Below are positions 37,617 through 46,728 of a DNA stretch of 64,000 nt, piece by piece. How positions within the stretch are numbered: position 1 is the stretch's first letter; each line of letters starts with the position of its first letter. A program made the translations under genes and the position numbers. Source of the stretch: Marinilabiliaceae bacterium (GTDB lineage: Bacteria > Bacteroidota > Bacteroidia > Bacteroidales > Marinilabiliaceae); contig JABUTU010000082.1 in assembly GCA_021443545.1 (NCBI GenBank), positions 62,001 to 126,000 on the forward strand. Reading direction: 5' to 3'. Under the pieces are notes generated by a model. That model saw only the letters and a program-made list of their open reading frames with translations, had not been told where the DNA came from and did not search any database.

Positions 37617-38136
37617 AATACTCATTATCATCGACAGCATCATCGTCGATGCTGTCGGTTGAATAGATTAAATTATGAAGGGCTGTTAGGGCATTGCAGA
37701 GATGCAGTCCCCAATAGCCCTTAAAGTCTTCATATACCTTGAGTTCAGCGTCGTGCGAAATTTCATCTATGCCCATTTCGCATGATGCACAATAGTTCTT
37801 CAGGCTCTGGTAGATGTCAGCCATGTCCTCAGAAATGCTGGCTTGCATGACCTCGTCATTACGCCTTACATCTTCGAGTCGTATATACTCATCGTTGCTC
37901 CCAAGAGCATCCGACAACGAGTCCCATATATTCTGATATGTAAATTCATCGACAGCTTCTGAAAGCTCACCATCCAAAAAATAATCTTCCTCTTTGATGT
38001 TTAGTACAGAGGCTCTTACGTATAAGTAGCCTAACATTCGAGAGGCCACTTTCTTGAAATCGCTCCTTGAGTAGCGACCACAATTCTCTACCAATAGACA
38101 GTATTCCTTTGCTACTGTCAGGAATTCAATATTCAT
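37594..38136 (-). CDS. DUF5063 family protein
   Basis: A 180 aa soluble, acidic, helical protein without signal peptide, matching DUF5063 by NIEFLTVAKEYCLLVE, the LGYLYVRASVL segment and the YEDFKGYWGLHLCNALTALHNLIY end. The family is common in Bacteroidota and has no known function. The last 15 or so residues are very acidic (DSIDDDAVDDNE). It lies 27 bases after the symporter gene and may be co-transcribed with it; convergent overlap with yqeY is 23 bases. Confidence 0.75.
   Translation of the reverse strand: MNIEFLTVAKEYCLLVENCGRYSRSDFKKVASRMLGYLYVRASVLNIKEEDYFLDGELSEAVDEFTYQNIWDSLSDALGSNDEYIRLEDVRRNDEVMQASISEDMADIYQSLKNYCASCEMGIDEISHDAELKVYEDFKGYWGLHLCNALTALHNLIYSTDSIDDDAVDDNEYSTEQEDV
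37632..37657. repeat. Perfect inverted repeat at the yqeY/DUF5063 convergence
   Basis: Ten-base arms CGACAGCATC (37632-37641) and GATGCTGTCG (37648-37657) around a 6-base loop lie 16 bases after the yqeY stop, inside the 3' end of the DUF5063 gene. There is no T-run, so it is a hairpin that might help end or stabilise the dcw transcript and is not a textbook terminator. Confidence 0.45.
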
Positions 38137-38163
38137 ATTCTTAATAGTGAGTATGACCGTTAC

Positions 38164-39690
38164 TTATTTTTTGTAGCAGAGGAAGAAACCATTAACCATC
38201 TCTTTTGGTAGCTTCTTTGAGAAGATACTAACAATTGGAACAACAATAAAACCACCGACCATCGCAATAGCTCCGCAGTTGATAGGATTAATAGGATTTT
38301 GTAGTATCATATTAACCACTGTTAGACCAACGCCCCAAATGAAACAAGCCCATACAGAAGATGTCGTGACGCCTTTCCAGTAGAGTCCTAACATGAATGG
38401 TGCAAGGAAAGCTCCTGCCAATGCACCCCATGATATGCCCATTAACTGGGCAATAAATGTTGGAGGATTGAGTGCTATCAGCAGAGATATCACAATGAAG
38501 AAAACTATAAGCATTCTGAGAACCACAACCTTACGACGTTCTATCTTTTCTGATATTACCTCGTCAATTAATCCCTCTTCAACTTCGCCCTTCGATGACT
38601 TCTTGTCTCTGTATATGAGGTCTAAAGTCATTGTTGAAGAAGAAGTGAGAACTAACGATGCCAATGTCGACATAGATGCGGAAAGAACGAGGAGTACGAC
38701 CATTGCTATTAGGATGTCTGGTAATGATGTGAGCATTGATGGTATTATAGCATCAAAATCGAGACGACCGTTTGGAAGTGTCGGGGGAGTTCCAAAAAGA
38801 CGGCCGAACCCTCCGAGGAAGTAACAGCCTCCAGCAACAATCAAAGCGAATAGAGTTGATATTATAGTGCCTCGGCGTATAGCGCTCTCATCAGTGATAC
38901 TATAGAACTTACCTACCATCTGAGGCAGTCCCCATGTGCCTAAGGATGTAAGTATTACTACGCCCAACAAGTTCCAAGGGTCTGGTCCCCATATGTCGGC
39001 AAATGCACCATTGACATTAGGGTCGTTGTCAGAGGGAAGGCTTGCCATCGTTTCAATGGCATTAATCATACCTCCTTTAAGATTCAATACAGCGATAATC
39101 ACTAACACTATGCCAAACAACATGATGATGCCCTGGATGAAGTCGTTGACTGCTGTTGCTCTGTACCCACCAAGGATTACATACAATGCTGTCAGTATGG
39201 CCATGATGACAGCACAATACTCGTATGGAATTCCAAAGCCCATTTCAAATAGTGTGCTGATGCCTTTGTAAACGCCAGCAGTATATGGAATCAAGAATAC
39301 GAAGACTATGATGCTTGCAGCGACACGAAGCGACTGTGAGTTGTAGCGAGTACCAAAGAAGTCGGGCATCGTACAACTGCTTATGTGTTGTGTCATAAGC
39401 TTTGTTCTGCGCCCCAAAAATATCCAGGCAAGTAGTGAACCTAACAAAGCATTGCCAACACCAATCCATGCCGAACTGAGTCCGTATTTCCATCCGAATT
39501 GACCTGCATAACCAACAAAAACAACAGCTGAGAAATAGCTTGTGCCATAAGCAAAAGCAGTGAGCCATCCTCCGACTTTTCTTCCTCCCAAAACAAAACC
39601 CTCTACACTTGAGGCTTGTTTGCGTGAGTAGAGTCCGACGCCAATGGTGACGATAAAGAAGATGATTGTGAGAGTAATTTTTATAAGCAT
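38164..39690 (-). CDS. Sodium/solute symporter (SSS family)
   Basis: The 508 aa polytopic inner-membrane protein has the SSS (solute:sodium symporter) pattern: GLYSRKQASSVEGFVLGGRKVGGW near the N-terminus, YGTSYFSAVVFVGYAGQFG, a conserved GGYRATAVNDFIQG segment (SSS signature region) and about 13 helices. The substrate cannot be read; the protein looks nearest the proline/pantothenate-type branch. The porin gene begins 19 bases upstream, suggesting an outer-to-inner membrane uptake pair. Sodium for it could come from the RNF or NQR pumps. Confidence 0.88.
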   Translation of the reverse strand: MLIKITLTIIFFIVTIGVGLYSRKQASSVEGFVLGGRKVGGWLTAFAYGTSYFSAVVFVGYAGQFGWKYGLSSAWIGVGNALLGSLLAWIFLGRRTKLMTQHISSCTMPDFFGTRYNSQSLRVAASIIVFVFLIPYTAGVYKGISTLFEMGFGIPYEYCAVIMAILTALYVILGGYRATAVNDFIQGIIMLFGIVLVIIAVLNLKGGMINAIETMASLPSDNDPNVNGAFADIWGPDPWNLLGVVILTSLGTWGLPQMVGKFYSITDESAIRRGTIISTLFALIVAGGCYFLGGFGRLFGTPPTLPNGRLDFDAIIPSMLTSLPDILIAMVVLLVLSASMSTLASLVLTSSSTMTLDLIYRDKKSSKGEVEEGLIDEVISEKIERRKVVVLRMLIVFFIVISLLIALNPPTFIAQLMGISWGALAGAFLAPFMLGLYWKGVTTSSVWACFIWGVGLTVVNMILQNPINPINCGAIAMVGGFIVVPIVSIFSKKLPKEMVNGFFLCYKK

Positions 39691-39709
39691 TGTGATTCGA
39701 TTTTATTTC

Positions 39710-40870
39710 TTAATTAAACCGGACTTGCATCTGACACATGAGTGCATGACAATTCTCTTGTTTCGTGCCGTTCCGACCGTTGTTGAAGAAGGTCTTGTAG
39801 TCGGTGTTGGCACTCTTATATACGTACTGCATCTGGAATCGACACCTCTTAAAAAACCAATATTGGAAGCCAGCTACGACTTTGTGCATATCGCATTTAT
39901 TGTCGGTATTGAAATTGAAATAGTCGTAGCTCCCTACTAAATCCCATTTGCCAGGGACTATAGACCAGCTGCCTGTCAGGTATGCACCTCGACTCGTAAC
40001 ATCCGCATCCTTGCCTGTCAGAAACTCTCCGTGCAAGCCGAATGACTCTGTTTTGATGTTGAAACCAATGGTAAAACGATTTCGGGTGTAAAGACTATCT
40101 TTATCTATTTTATGGTTAAAGATAGGAGCACTCACCAGTGATGTGCCCTTCCCAATCTGTCCTGTAGCGCATAGCGTGAGGTTGTTAGTTGGATGCAACT
40201 CTATACGTCCGACAACAATCTTATTATTGTCTTTGTCTTTTACGTTTATGCCAGAGCCGTTGAGAATGTCAAGCTCGTATTTCAGGAACTTATTGTTGGT
40301 CTCGCCCAAAAAGGCCAAGCCCTGTTCTCTTCCGTATTGAACACCATTTAGCGGGTCGGAACCACAGCCTGTCAGATAGGTAACACCCTCAGAATAGACA
40401 TCTATAGTCTCCATGGCCGTCGGTGAAAGCGGATTCTCATACGACAAGCCATGCTTAAACTGTCCAAAGCGGATAGTCAAGGCGTTGTTTCTTGTGATAC
40501 GAAAATCAGTGAAATACTCCTGAACAACGCTGTTGAAGTCGTGCATAAACTGAAATGACCAACGTTCTGTTATCTTTGCATTGACCCAAAAGACTGTTCG
40601 TTTACAGAGAAATGAGTTGCTCCTCTTTCCTCCGGCATTTTGGAAATAATACCAACCCTGTGCATATCCATGTATTTGTATGCGAGATGCAACATCTGCA
40701 AGCCAATCAATCGTATCGCCACCTGTTTTCTGAATGTCTAATTGTTGAGCAAGTGTAGAACCTGTCGAGTCGTCTTTGTCTGATGATTCCAAAGTTGCAT
40801 TGTCGGGTGTGGCCATCATTGTCGCGCACGCCAGGAATGTAGAGATAATAACAAGAACCTGTTTTATCAT
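39710..40870 (-). CDS. Outer-membrane porin (phosphate-selective O/P-like)
   Basis: The 386 aa protein has a signal peptide (about 1-20, cleaved near CATMMA). The mature part is rich in alternating aromatic strands typical of 16-strand porins: IQIHGYAQGWYYF, VFWVNAKITERWSFQFMHDFN, ITRNNALTIRFGQFKHGLSYENPLS, and a terminal strand ending in Phe-Asn. The pattern resembles Bacteroidota porins of the O/P family. It heads a likely unit with the SSS symporter; the substrate is unknown. Confidence 0.75.
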   Translation of the reverse strand: MIKQVLVIISTFLACATMMATPDNATLESSDKDDSTGSTLAQQLDIQKTGGDTIDWLADVASRIQIHGYAQGWYYFQNAGGKRSNSFLCKRTVFWVNAKITERWSFQFMHDFNSVVQEYFTDFRITRNNALTIRFGQFKHGLSYENPLSPTAMETIDVYSEGVTYLTGCGSDPLNGVQYGREQGLAFLGETNNKFLKYELDILNGSGINVKDKDNNKIVVGRIELHPTNNLTLCATGQIGKGTSLVSAPIFNHKIDKDSLYTRNRFTIGFNIKTESFGLHGEFLTGKDADVTSRGAYLTGSWSIVPGKWDLVGSYDYFNFNTDNKCDMHKVVAGFQYWFFKRCRFQMQYVYKSANTDYKTFFNNGRNGTKQENCHALMCQMQVRFN

Positions 40871-40915
40871 AGATTCGAATTGGTGTAAATATTCTGTTTG
40901 TTGTCAATGTCGGTG

Positions 40916-40923
40916 CAAAAGTA
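40916..40923 (-). promoter_or_regulatory. -7 box for the porin/symporter unit
   Basis: On the minus strand TACTTTTG is a perfect -7 box about 46 bases before the porin start codon. A TTTG exists upstream but only 11 bases away, so the -33 element is unclear. Confidence 0.4.
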
Positions 40924-41072
40924 ACAATTTTCATCAAATCTCCTTTGTTGTATAACAGAAAATTGTCTATGATTAATGAATTCATGGTGTTTGGAAGTTA
41001 TGCGGTGCATTTTATGATAAATCAATATTCCTAAAAGCTGGAGAGGATTGATGAAGGTGTGATGCACATAAT

Positions 41073-41106
41073 AAAAAAGGATGTGTCATCTGTTGCTGAC
41101 ACATCC
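41073..41106 (-). terminator. Rho-independent terminator after the lipoprotein gene
   Basis: Perfect 10-base arms GGATGTGTCA (41079-41088) and TGACACATCC (41097-41106) with an 8-base loop. On the minus strand the hairpin is followed by six Ts. It lies 25 bases after the lipoprotein stop. Confidence 0.85.
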
Positions 41107-41130
41107 TCTTAAAACTATGTTGGAATGTGG

Positions 41131-41802
41131 TTAGAGTCTCTTGTAGTCTTCGGGAATGACGAACAATTCAGGAGTTGAATCAGTTTTGAAGTCTGTAGCT
41201 CTATACGACTCGTTCTCGCCGTCAATCTTACCTTCAATTACGAATACAATTCTGTTCCAGCCTCCGATTTTGCTGAGTTCACTATTCTCTTTTGATGTGT
41301 ATATTTCGCATTTGTTGCCCAGGATTGTCTCTGACGTGGTAATCCAGTTTGTGGCAATCTTGTCGTCGTCGTTCAGGTATTTATTTAGGTCGTCTCCATA
41401 GTTCACAGCTGCATAGTATGCCTCTCTGCGGAATACGAACCAAAGAGCCTGGTACGAGCCCAAGATGTTAGGATTGTAGGTCTTGTTTGTGTCGTCGATG
41501 TAGACGAATTCACCGCTATTGGCTATGATGCGGGAAACTGAAAGAGCACCTGTCTCCTTGTTTGTTGACTTTGTCTCGATTGCAATGTTATCACCATAGT
41601 CTTCGAATGTGACGGTGATGCAATCGTTGTAGACGATAGTTCCCTTCTCAATCAAGAAGAGATGTCCAGAACTGATTTCTGAAGACTCAGCTTCGATAGC
41701 TTGTGCTGCACGGGTTATGTCAACCATTTCTTCTACTTCATCACAAGCGGTAAAGGAAAGAGTAGCCACAAGAAGGGCAATTGCTTGAAAAGATTTTCTC
41801 AT
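41131..41802 (-). CDS. Putative lipoprotein of unknown function
   Basis: A 223 aa protein with a lipoprotein signal peptide, MRKSFQAIALLVATLSFTAC, lipid-attachment Cys20, then DEVEE (an acidic start of the mature protein, as in Bacteroidota surface-export signals). The rest is predicted beta-rich, with EIYTSKENSELSKIGGWNRIVFVIEGKI in the C-terminal half. I do not recognise the family. It is a single-gene unit with its own promoter-like site and terminator. The position of acidic residues after the Cys suggests the protein could be exposed on the cell surface, which is inference. Confidence 0.75.
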   Translation of the reverse strand: MRKSFQAIALLVATLSFTACDEVEEMVDITRAAQAIEAESSEISSGHLFLIEKGTIVYNDCITVTFEDYGDNIAIETKSTNKETGALSVSRIIANSGEFVYIDDTNKTYNPNILGSYQALWFVFRREAYYAAVNYGDDLNKYLNDDDKIATNWITTSETILGNKCEIYTSKENSELSKIGGWNRIVFVIEGKIDGENESYRATDFKTDSTPELFVIPEDYKRL

Positions 41803-41847
41803 TTGAATTTGGTTATTTATATAGTTTATATCATGTTATAACTTGCG

Positions 41848-41878
41848 CAAAAATATGCATAATATCGAATAAAACAAC
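41848..41878 (-). promoter_or_regulatory. Predicted promoter of the lipoprotein gene
   Basis: On the minus strand GTTG (41878-41875), 19 bases, then TATTTTTG (41855-41848): perfect -7 box and a 3/4 -33 box. The start of transcription would be about 40 bases before the ATG. Confidence 0.45.
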
Positions 41879-41907
41879 TATTTTGAGAAAATTTTGCGAG
41901 GATAGTC

Positions 41908-43284
41908 TCAGAATGTATATTTGAATGATATGCTGAAGTTTTCCTTGACCTGGAATTTACGTGTCTCATTGTCGTAGTATCGCAACTCAAAAAGCAGACG
42001 AGTAGTGAGGTATCTGTTGATTTGCATTGATATGATGTTTTCCCAATCGAAGCGTTTCTGTCCATCTTTGTGAAAAAATTCGTAGAAGAGCTCCATCTTA
42101 GTTGAATAGTCGATACCGTAAGTAATTGTCTTCTTCCACGTTGTTGTGATTGAAAAACCGTTAACCCATTCGCTTTTTTTCTCTTTCTTTATGCCATAAG
42201 CTGTCTGGTCAATCTTTGTTGTGTCAAGTACAAAAGTCAGGGAAGTTGTGAACGGAGAGAGAAGAAGACTTAAGTCTTTTGTCTTGTAATCCATACCGAC
42301 AATAAACTGCACATAAGTAGGAGAGAGAAATGTACTCTTTGGTTTTTTCTTTTCTGTGTCGGACTTAGCATAGTTTCGGAAGAGCTGTGTCTTGAATGTT
42401 GATTTTACGGAGTAGAACCATTTATTGACAGCTTTTACTCCGTATTTGGTTGACAAATCCAGTACGTCGTCTGAGACACGGGTTCCTAACGACGATGTGT
42501 GGGTAAGTCCGACCTTATGTGTTCCAGCTGATTCCCATTCAACTCGGTTGTGCTTGTATGTCATGGTGGCACGCATATCACTTAAGAGTGTCAGACTACT
42601 TTCACCACCCTTTATCCAATTGGCAAGAAGTAGTTGTGAGAGCTGCATATTCTCTTCTCCTGATATTTTCCAGGGACTCTCTTTCTCCTTTGGCTGTTGC
42701 TTGATCTTAGCATCATCATCAAAATCTTTAGTGAAGATACGAGCCAAGGATGAGTTGTCACTACCTCGGAGTGTCATTCTACGTCCATCTTTTACTTCAC
42801 GCCATGGTTCTGGGATCTCGCTCCACGTCGTTTTTATTAATGAAGGTGTTGTAGATGCCGTCTTGATGCGTAACGACTCAATGTTGCTTGTGTTTGCCTG
42901 CATCCATTGGCGAAAGTCAACGCCACTCCGTAGATGAGTCATAGCTGAGTTGAGACTATCCACATTGAACCGGTTGAAGTTGATAGGGTAATATTTCATA
43001 TAGAGCGGTTTGGCTACAAACATAACCTGCATTGGAAGCGTAGAGTATCTGTCGGTAATAGCCAGTTCGTCTCTGAAATCTATACTCTTGATATATGTAG
43101 AATCAACCGAGAGGTCGGTTAGCCATGTCAAGACGGTGTCGTTATATGTGACGTAGACTTTTTTTTGAGGAAGAATGGTGCTTTTCCACACCTGCGACAT
43201 AATAGAAGATGTGAAGCACGTGATTAGTATAGAGGCGAGTATATATCTGTAATAATTGTACATGAGAGAGAAAGGTGGTTTCAT
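41908..43284 (-). CDS. DUF3078 outer-membrane beta-barrel protein
   Basis: The 458 aa protein has a signal peptide (about 12-30, ending SIMSQ). The C-terminal two-thirds show the DUF3078 features NMQLSQLLLANWIKGGESSLTLLSDM and many alternating aromatic strands, ending in a Phe, as in outer-membrane barrels. Function is unknown in this phylum-restricted family. It lies 3 bases after the ClC gene and is probably co-transcribed with it. A second ATG at residue 8 is an alternative start. Confidence 0.78.
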   Translation of the reverse strand: MKPPFSLMYNYYRYILASILITCFTSSIMSQVWKSTILPQKKVYVTYNDTVLTWLTDLSVDSTYIKSIDFRDELAITDRYSTLPMQVMFVAKPLYMKYYPINFNRFNVDSLNSAMTHLRSGVDFRQWMQANTSNIESLRIKTASTTPSLIKTTWSEIPEPWREVKDGRRMTLRGSDNSSLARIFTKDFDDDAKIKQQPKEKESPWKISGEENMQLSQLLLANWIKGGESSLTLLSDMRATMTYKHNRVEWESAGTHKVGLTHTSSLGTRVSDDVLDLSTKYGVKAVNKWFYSVKSTFKTQLFRNYAKSDTEKKKPKSTFLSPTYVQFIVGMDYKTKDLSLLLSPFTTSLTFVLDTTKIDQTAYGIKKEKKSEWVNGFSITTTWKKTITYGIDYSTKMELFYEFFHKDGQKRFDWENIISMQINRYLTTRLLFELRYYDNETRKFQVKENFSISFKYTF

Positions 43285-43287
43285 TGT

Positions 43288-45081
43288 CTATTCGTAGCTT
43301 ACGTGTGTCAGAACTTTGCGGTAGACGGAGAATATTTTGCTCTTTGAGACAAACCCGACGTATTGGCGTCCACTGACGACAGGAAGGTTCCACGCTCCAG
43401 TGCGTTCAAATTTATCCATGACGCTTTCCATTGTCTCGTCAGTTCTGACAAGTGCTGGAGGAATGGTCATTAAGTCTCGCACGAGAGTCGTTGTGTAGAG
43501 TTCGGTGTTGAACATTATCGAGCGAATGTCGTTAAGAAGAACAACACCCGTCAATTCACCCTTGCTGTTGACTACAGGAAATAGGTTGCGTGATGATTTA
43601 GCAATTGAACCTGCCAATTGCCCCAAATTCCAATCACCTTCAACAATAGAGAAGTCTGTCTCTATGACTTTGTCGAGGTGCATCAAAGTCAGAACAGCCT
43701 TGTCTCGTTGGTGCGTCAGCAATTCTCCCTTAGCTGAGAGGGGTTTTGTATATATGCTGTCGGGTTCAAAATATGACATTGTTACATGACTTACAGTGCT
43801 GACCAGCATTAATGGAATCAGTAGATTGTAACCGTTTGTTATTTCAGCAATCAAGAATATCGAAGTTAGAGGTGCGTGCATGACACCACTCATGACGCCA
43901 GCCATGCCGACGAGCGTGAAAGCTGGAATAGAAAGAGGTGAAGTGTATCCAAGAGTGTTAAGAGAGTAGGCAAAAAAGAATCCACTTACACCACCCATAA
44001 AGAGAGAGGGAGCGAATGTGCCACCGACACCACCTGCAGCTGTCGTTGCAGCTGTGGCAAAGGGTTTGAAAAGCATTATCCCCAATGCAAAGAGCGCCAA
44101 TGCCCACTTGTTGCCATTTAGGAGCGCCAATGGGGATCCTGATATTATGTCGCCCTCGCTATTACTTAGAAGAGTCGTTATTGAACCATATCCTTCGCCA
44201 TAGAGGGGAGGAAAGAGAAATATGAGTAGGCCAAGCAGTAGAGAACATAATATCCATCTTGCATATTGGTTTTTAATTTTGGCCATACGTTTCTCAAAAA
44301 ACCAGAGACTGCGGGTGAAACTGAGGGATACGAAACCAGTCATAATTCCAAGGAGAGCAAAATATGGCAACTCTCTCATTTGGAATATGCAGTTCATATT
44401 GATGTCAAATTCAGCTGCCCTGCCAAGAAACATATATGTTATGCTGGTTGATGTTATAGCGGCTGTCAGGAGTGGGACAATGCTTGCCAACGTTATGTTG
44501 AGCATCAATATCTCGAGCGTGAAAATCATACCGGCAATAGGAGCCTTGAATACACCAGCTATACCTCCAGCTGCGCCACAAGCCATGAGTAGTGTTATAG
44601 TCTTGTAGTCCATGCGGAATAGTTTTCCGATGTTCGAGCCTATGCTGGCTCCCGTCAGGGCAATAGGAGCCTCGGCTCCAACAGAACCACCAAATCCAAT
44701 AGTGAACGAACTCGTAAGGATAGATGAATAACTATGGTGCTTGCGCAGACTACTACCATTGCGGGAAATAGCATATAGAATTTTTGTGATGCCATGACCT
44801 AAATTGTCTCTAATCAGAAACTTGACAAGTATCATGGATATGAAAATACCTATAGCAGGTGCAAGTAACAAGAGGAAGTTGTAGTCAAAAGATGCAAAGT
44901 TGTCGACTACGAATCGTTTAACGAAACTAATGGCGTTCTTTAGGATGACAGCAGCTAATCCACTGACAATCCCGACAATAAGGCTTAGCATTATGACATA
45001 GTAACGCCCTTCCTGCCAGTTCATCTGACTTTCAGAAATGCGTTCTGTCCATTTCAGGATAAATTGCTTAAACCCTTTCAT
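43288..45081 (-). CDS. ClC-family chloride channel/antiporter with CBS domains
   Basis: The 597 aa protein has a ClC core of about 10-12 helices with GFGGSVGAEAPIALTGASIG (gating glutamate in GAEAP), GGVGGTFAPSLFMGG (ion-selectivity region) and GMAGVMSGVMHAPLTSIFLIAE. Two C-terminal CBS domains (about 470-597, including LFPVVNSKGELTGVVLLNDI and NLPVVSGRQYVGFVSKSKI) probably bind nucleotides and regulate it. I start at 45081 (MKGFKQF); a nine-codon upstream extension lies over the predicted promoter and is unlikely to be translated. Confidence 0.93.
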   Translation of the reverse strand: MKGFKQFILKWTERISESQMNWQEGRYYVIMLSLIVGIVSGLAAVILKNAISFVKRFVVDNFASFDYNFLLLLAPAIGIFISMILVKFLIRDNLGHGITKILYAISRNGSSLRKHHSYSSILTSSFTIGFGGSVGAEAPIALTGASIGSNIGKLFRMDYKTITLLMACGAAGGIAGVFKAPIAGMIFTLEILMLNITLASIVPLLTAAITSTSITYMFLGRAAEFDINMNCIFQMRELPYFALLGIMTGFVSLSFTRSLWFFEKRMAKIKNQYARWILCSLLLGLLIFLFPPLYGEGYGSITTLLSNSEGDIISGSPLALLNGNKWALALFALGIMLFKPFATAATTAAGGVGGTFAPSLFMGGVSGFFFAYSLNTLGYTSPLSIPAFTLVGMAGVMSGVMHAPLTSIFLIAEITNGYNLLIPLMLVSTVSHVTMSYFEPDSIYTKPLSAKGELLTHQRDKAVLTLMHLDKVIETDFSIVEGDWNLGQLAGSIAKSSRNLFPVVNSKGELTGVVLLNDIRSIMFNTELYTTTLVRDLMTIPPALVRTDETMESVMDKFERTGAWNLPVVSGRQYVGFVSKSKIFSVYRKVLTHVSYE

Positions 45082-45085
45082 GTGG

Positions 45086-45117
45086 CAAATATACACACGA
45101 ATGGACATCCGTACAAA
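45086..45117 (-). promoter_or_regulatory. Predicted promoter of the ClC/DUF3078 unit
   Basis: On the minus strand TTTG (45117-45114), 20 bases, then TATATTTG (45093-45086): both boxes perfect. Transcription would begin near 45080, at the start codon itself, so the mRNA may be leaderless or use a later start. Confidence 0.5.
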
Positions 45118-45302
45118 CTCAATACGTTAATACATGTTAAGTTGCTTTTTTGTTGTTATTATGTGATATGCTATTATGAGGGTTCTATACCTACCGAATA
45201 TATTATTTTTCAGATTGTTTCTATCGTTAAAACAAATCTCCTTCGTTTTACTCGTATCATCTCTTTTTTGTTTGTCTTCTTTTTATCCTCGTCTAATATC
45301 AC

Positions 45303-45310
45303 TAACTTTG
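45303..45310 (+). promoter_or_regulatory. Possible -7 box of pyrBI
   Basis: TAACTTTG fits TAnnTTTG and lies 30 bases before the pyrB ATG. No TTTG is found at the usual distance upstream, so confidence is low. Confidence 0.35.
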
Positions 45311-45340
45311 TGCCAAAGATTTTCATGCGGAGGCATCATA

Positions 45341-46252
45341 ATGATAAAGAATAAGAGTTTAGTCTCGATAACCGATTTTTCAAGAGAAGAGATTCTTCAT
45401 GTCTTGGATCTTGCGGCTCAGTTTGAGTCGAACCCTAATCAGCCTATTTTGCAAGGGCATATCATTGCAAGTCTGTTTTTTGAACCCTCAACCAGAACCC
45501 GTCTTAGTTTTGAGACAGCTATGAACCGTCTTGGTGCACGAGTGATTGGTTTCTCAGATCCTGGTGTGACGAGTGCTACGAAAGGCGAGACCCTGAAAGA
45601 TACAATCAAGATGGTGTCGAATTATGCCGACCTCATTGTGATGAGACATCCTCTTGAGGGCGCTGCCCGTTATGCCAGTGAGCAGAGCCGCGTCCCAATT
45701 GTCAATGCAGGTGACGGAGCTAATCAGCATCCATCGCAGACTCTGCTTGATATGTACTCTATCAGAAAGACCCAAGGACGCCTTGAAGACCTTAAGATTG
45801 CTATGGTGGGTGACCTTAAGTATGGTCGTACAGTGCACTCTCTTATTCAAGCAATGAGCGATTTTAACCCGACTTTTTACTTTGTTGCGCCAGATGAACT
45901 CAAGATGCCTAATGAGTATAAACAGTTCCTTGACGAACGAGGCATTCGTTATGAGGAGTATACGGATATGGCTGATGTCTTGCCTAAGGCAGATATTCTT
46001 TATATGACGCGAGTCCAAAAAGAGCGTTTTGCCGACCTTATGGAGTATGAGAGGGTGAAAAATACGTATGTTCTCCACAATGCCATGCTTGACGATACAA
46101 AGGACAATCTGAAGATTCTTCATCCATTACCACGTGTTGGTGAGATTTCGGAAGATGTTGATTTGAATCCTAAGGCTTATTATTTCAAGCAGGCAGAAAA
46201 TGGTATGTATACTCGTATGGGTATAATAGCAGGAATTTTAACAGGTATGTAG
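45341..46252 (+). CDS. pyrB: Aspartate carbamoyltransferase, catalytic chain
   Basis: PyrB joins carbamoyl phosphate and aspartate, the first committed step of pyrimidine synthesis. The 303 aa protein has [13 protein letters not shown] (carbamoyl-phosphate site), [33 protein letters not shown] and HPLPRVGEI. An in-frame extension of 55 codons exists upstream, but a GGAGG ribosome site (45329-45333) sits directly before the ATG at 45341, and [14 protein letters not shown] matches the family start. pyrI follows by 4 bases. Confidence 0.97.
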   Translation: MIKNKSLVSITDFSREEILHVLDLAAQFESNPNQPILQGHIIASLFFEPSTRTRLSFETAMNRLGARVIGFSDPGVTSATKGETLKDTIKMVSNYADLIVMRHPLEGAARYASEQSRVPIVNAGDGANQHPSQTLLDMYSIRKTQGRLEDLKIAMVGDLKYGRTVHSLIQAMSDFNPTFYFVAPDELKMPNEYKQFLDERGIRYEEYTDMADVLPKADILYMTRVQKERFADLMEYERVKNTYVLHNAMLDDTKDNLKILHPLPRVGEISEDVDLNPKAYYFKQAENGMYTRMGIIAGILTGM

Positions 46253-46256
46253 CATT

Positions 46257-46709
46257 ATGGAAAAAGAACTGAAAGTATCTGCCATAAAGAATGGCACGGT
46301 AATCGATCATATCCCAGCAGAGAACCTATTCAAGGTTATTTCGATTCTTGGACTTCAAAACATTCCTAATCAGATAACGTTTGGAACTAATCTTGAAAGT
46401 CAAAAATTAGGTCGAAAGAGTATCATCAAGGTTTCTGACAAGTTTTTTGAGGGTGATGAGATTAACAAGATAGCATTGGTAGCGCCTCAGGCTAAACTCA
46501 ACATAATTAAGGATTATGAAGTTGTAGAAAAGCGAGTTGTGGATGTCCCTGAAGATATTGTCGGTTATGTGAAATGCGTCAATCCGAAGTGTGTCACTAA
46601 TTTCCAACCTATTACAACTCGTTTCAGAGTGATAGGAAAATCTCCACTTCAGTTGCGTTGCCACTATTGTGAAAAGACAACTTGTGAGAACCAAATGGTA
46701 ATTATATAA
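46257..46709 (+). CDS. pyrI: Aspartate carbamoyltransferase, regulatory chain
   Basis: PyrI binds CTP/ATP and forms the allosteric holoenzyme with PyrB. The 150 aa protein has an N-terminal nucleotide-binding domain (VSAIKNGTVIDHIPA) and a C-terminal zinc domain with four cysteines (CVNPKC...CHYC). Its presence shows an E. coli-type allosteric enzyme. Confidence 0.97.
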   Translation: MEKELKVSAIKNGTVIDHIPAENLFKVISILGLQNIPNQITFGTNLESQKLGRKSIIKVSDKFFEGDEINKIALVAPQAKLNIIKDYEVVEKRVVDVPEDIVGYVKCVNPKCVTNFQPITTRFRVIGKSPLQLRCHYCEKTTCENQMVII

Positions 46710-46728
46710 GTATTATTACTGATTTCTG

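Noticed and set aside
45176-45340. 55-codon N-terminal extension of PyrB resembling a signal peptide
   Set aside because: PyrB is cytoplasmic, the family starts at MIKNKSL, and a GGAGG ribosome site precedes the inner ATG. The hydrophobic codons are chance reading of a T-rich spacer.
45554-46123. 189-codon open frame opposite pyrB
   Set aside because: Antisense shadow; pyrB on the other strand is certain.
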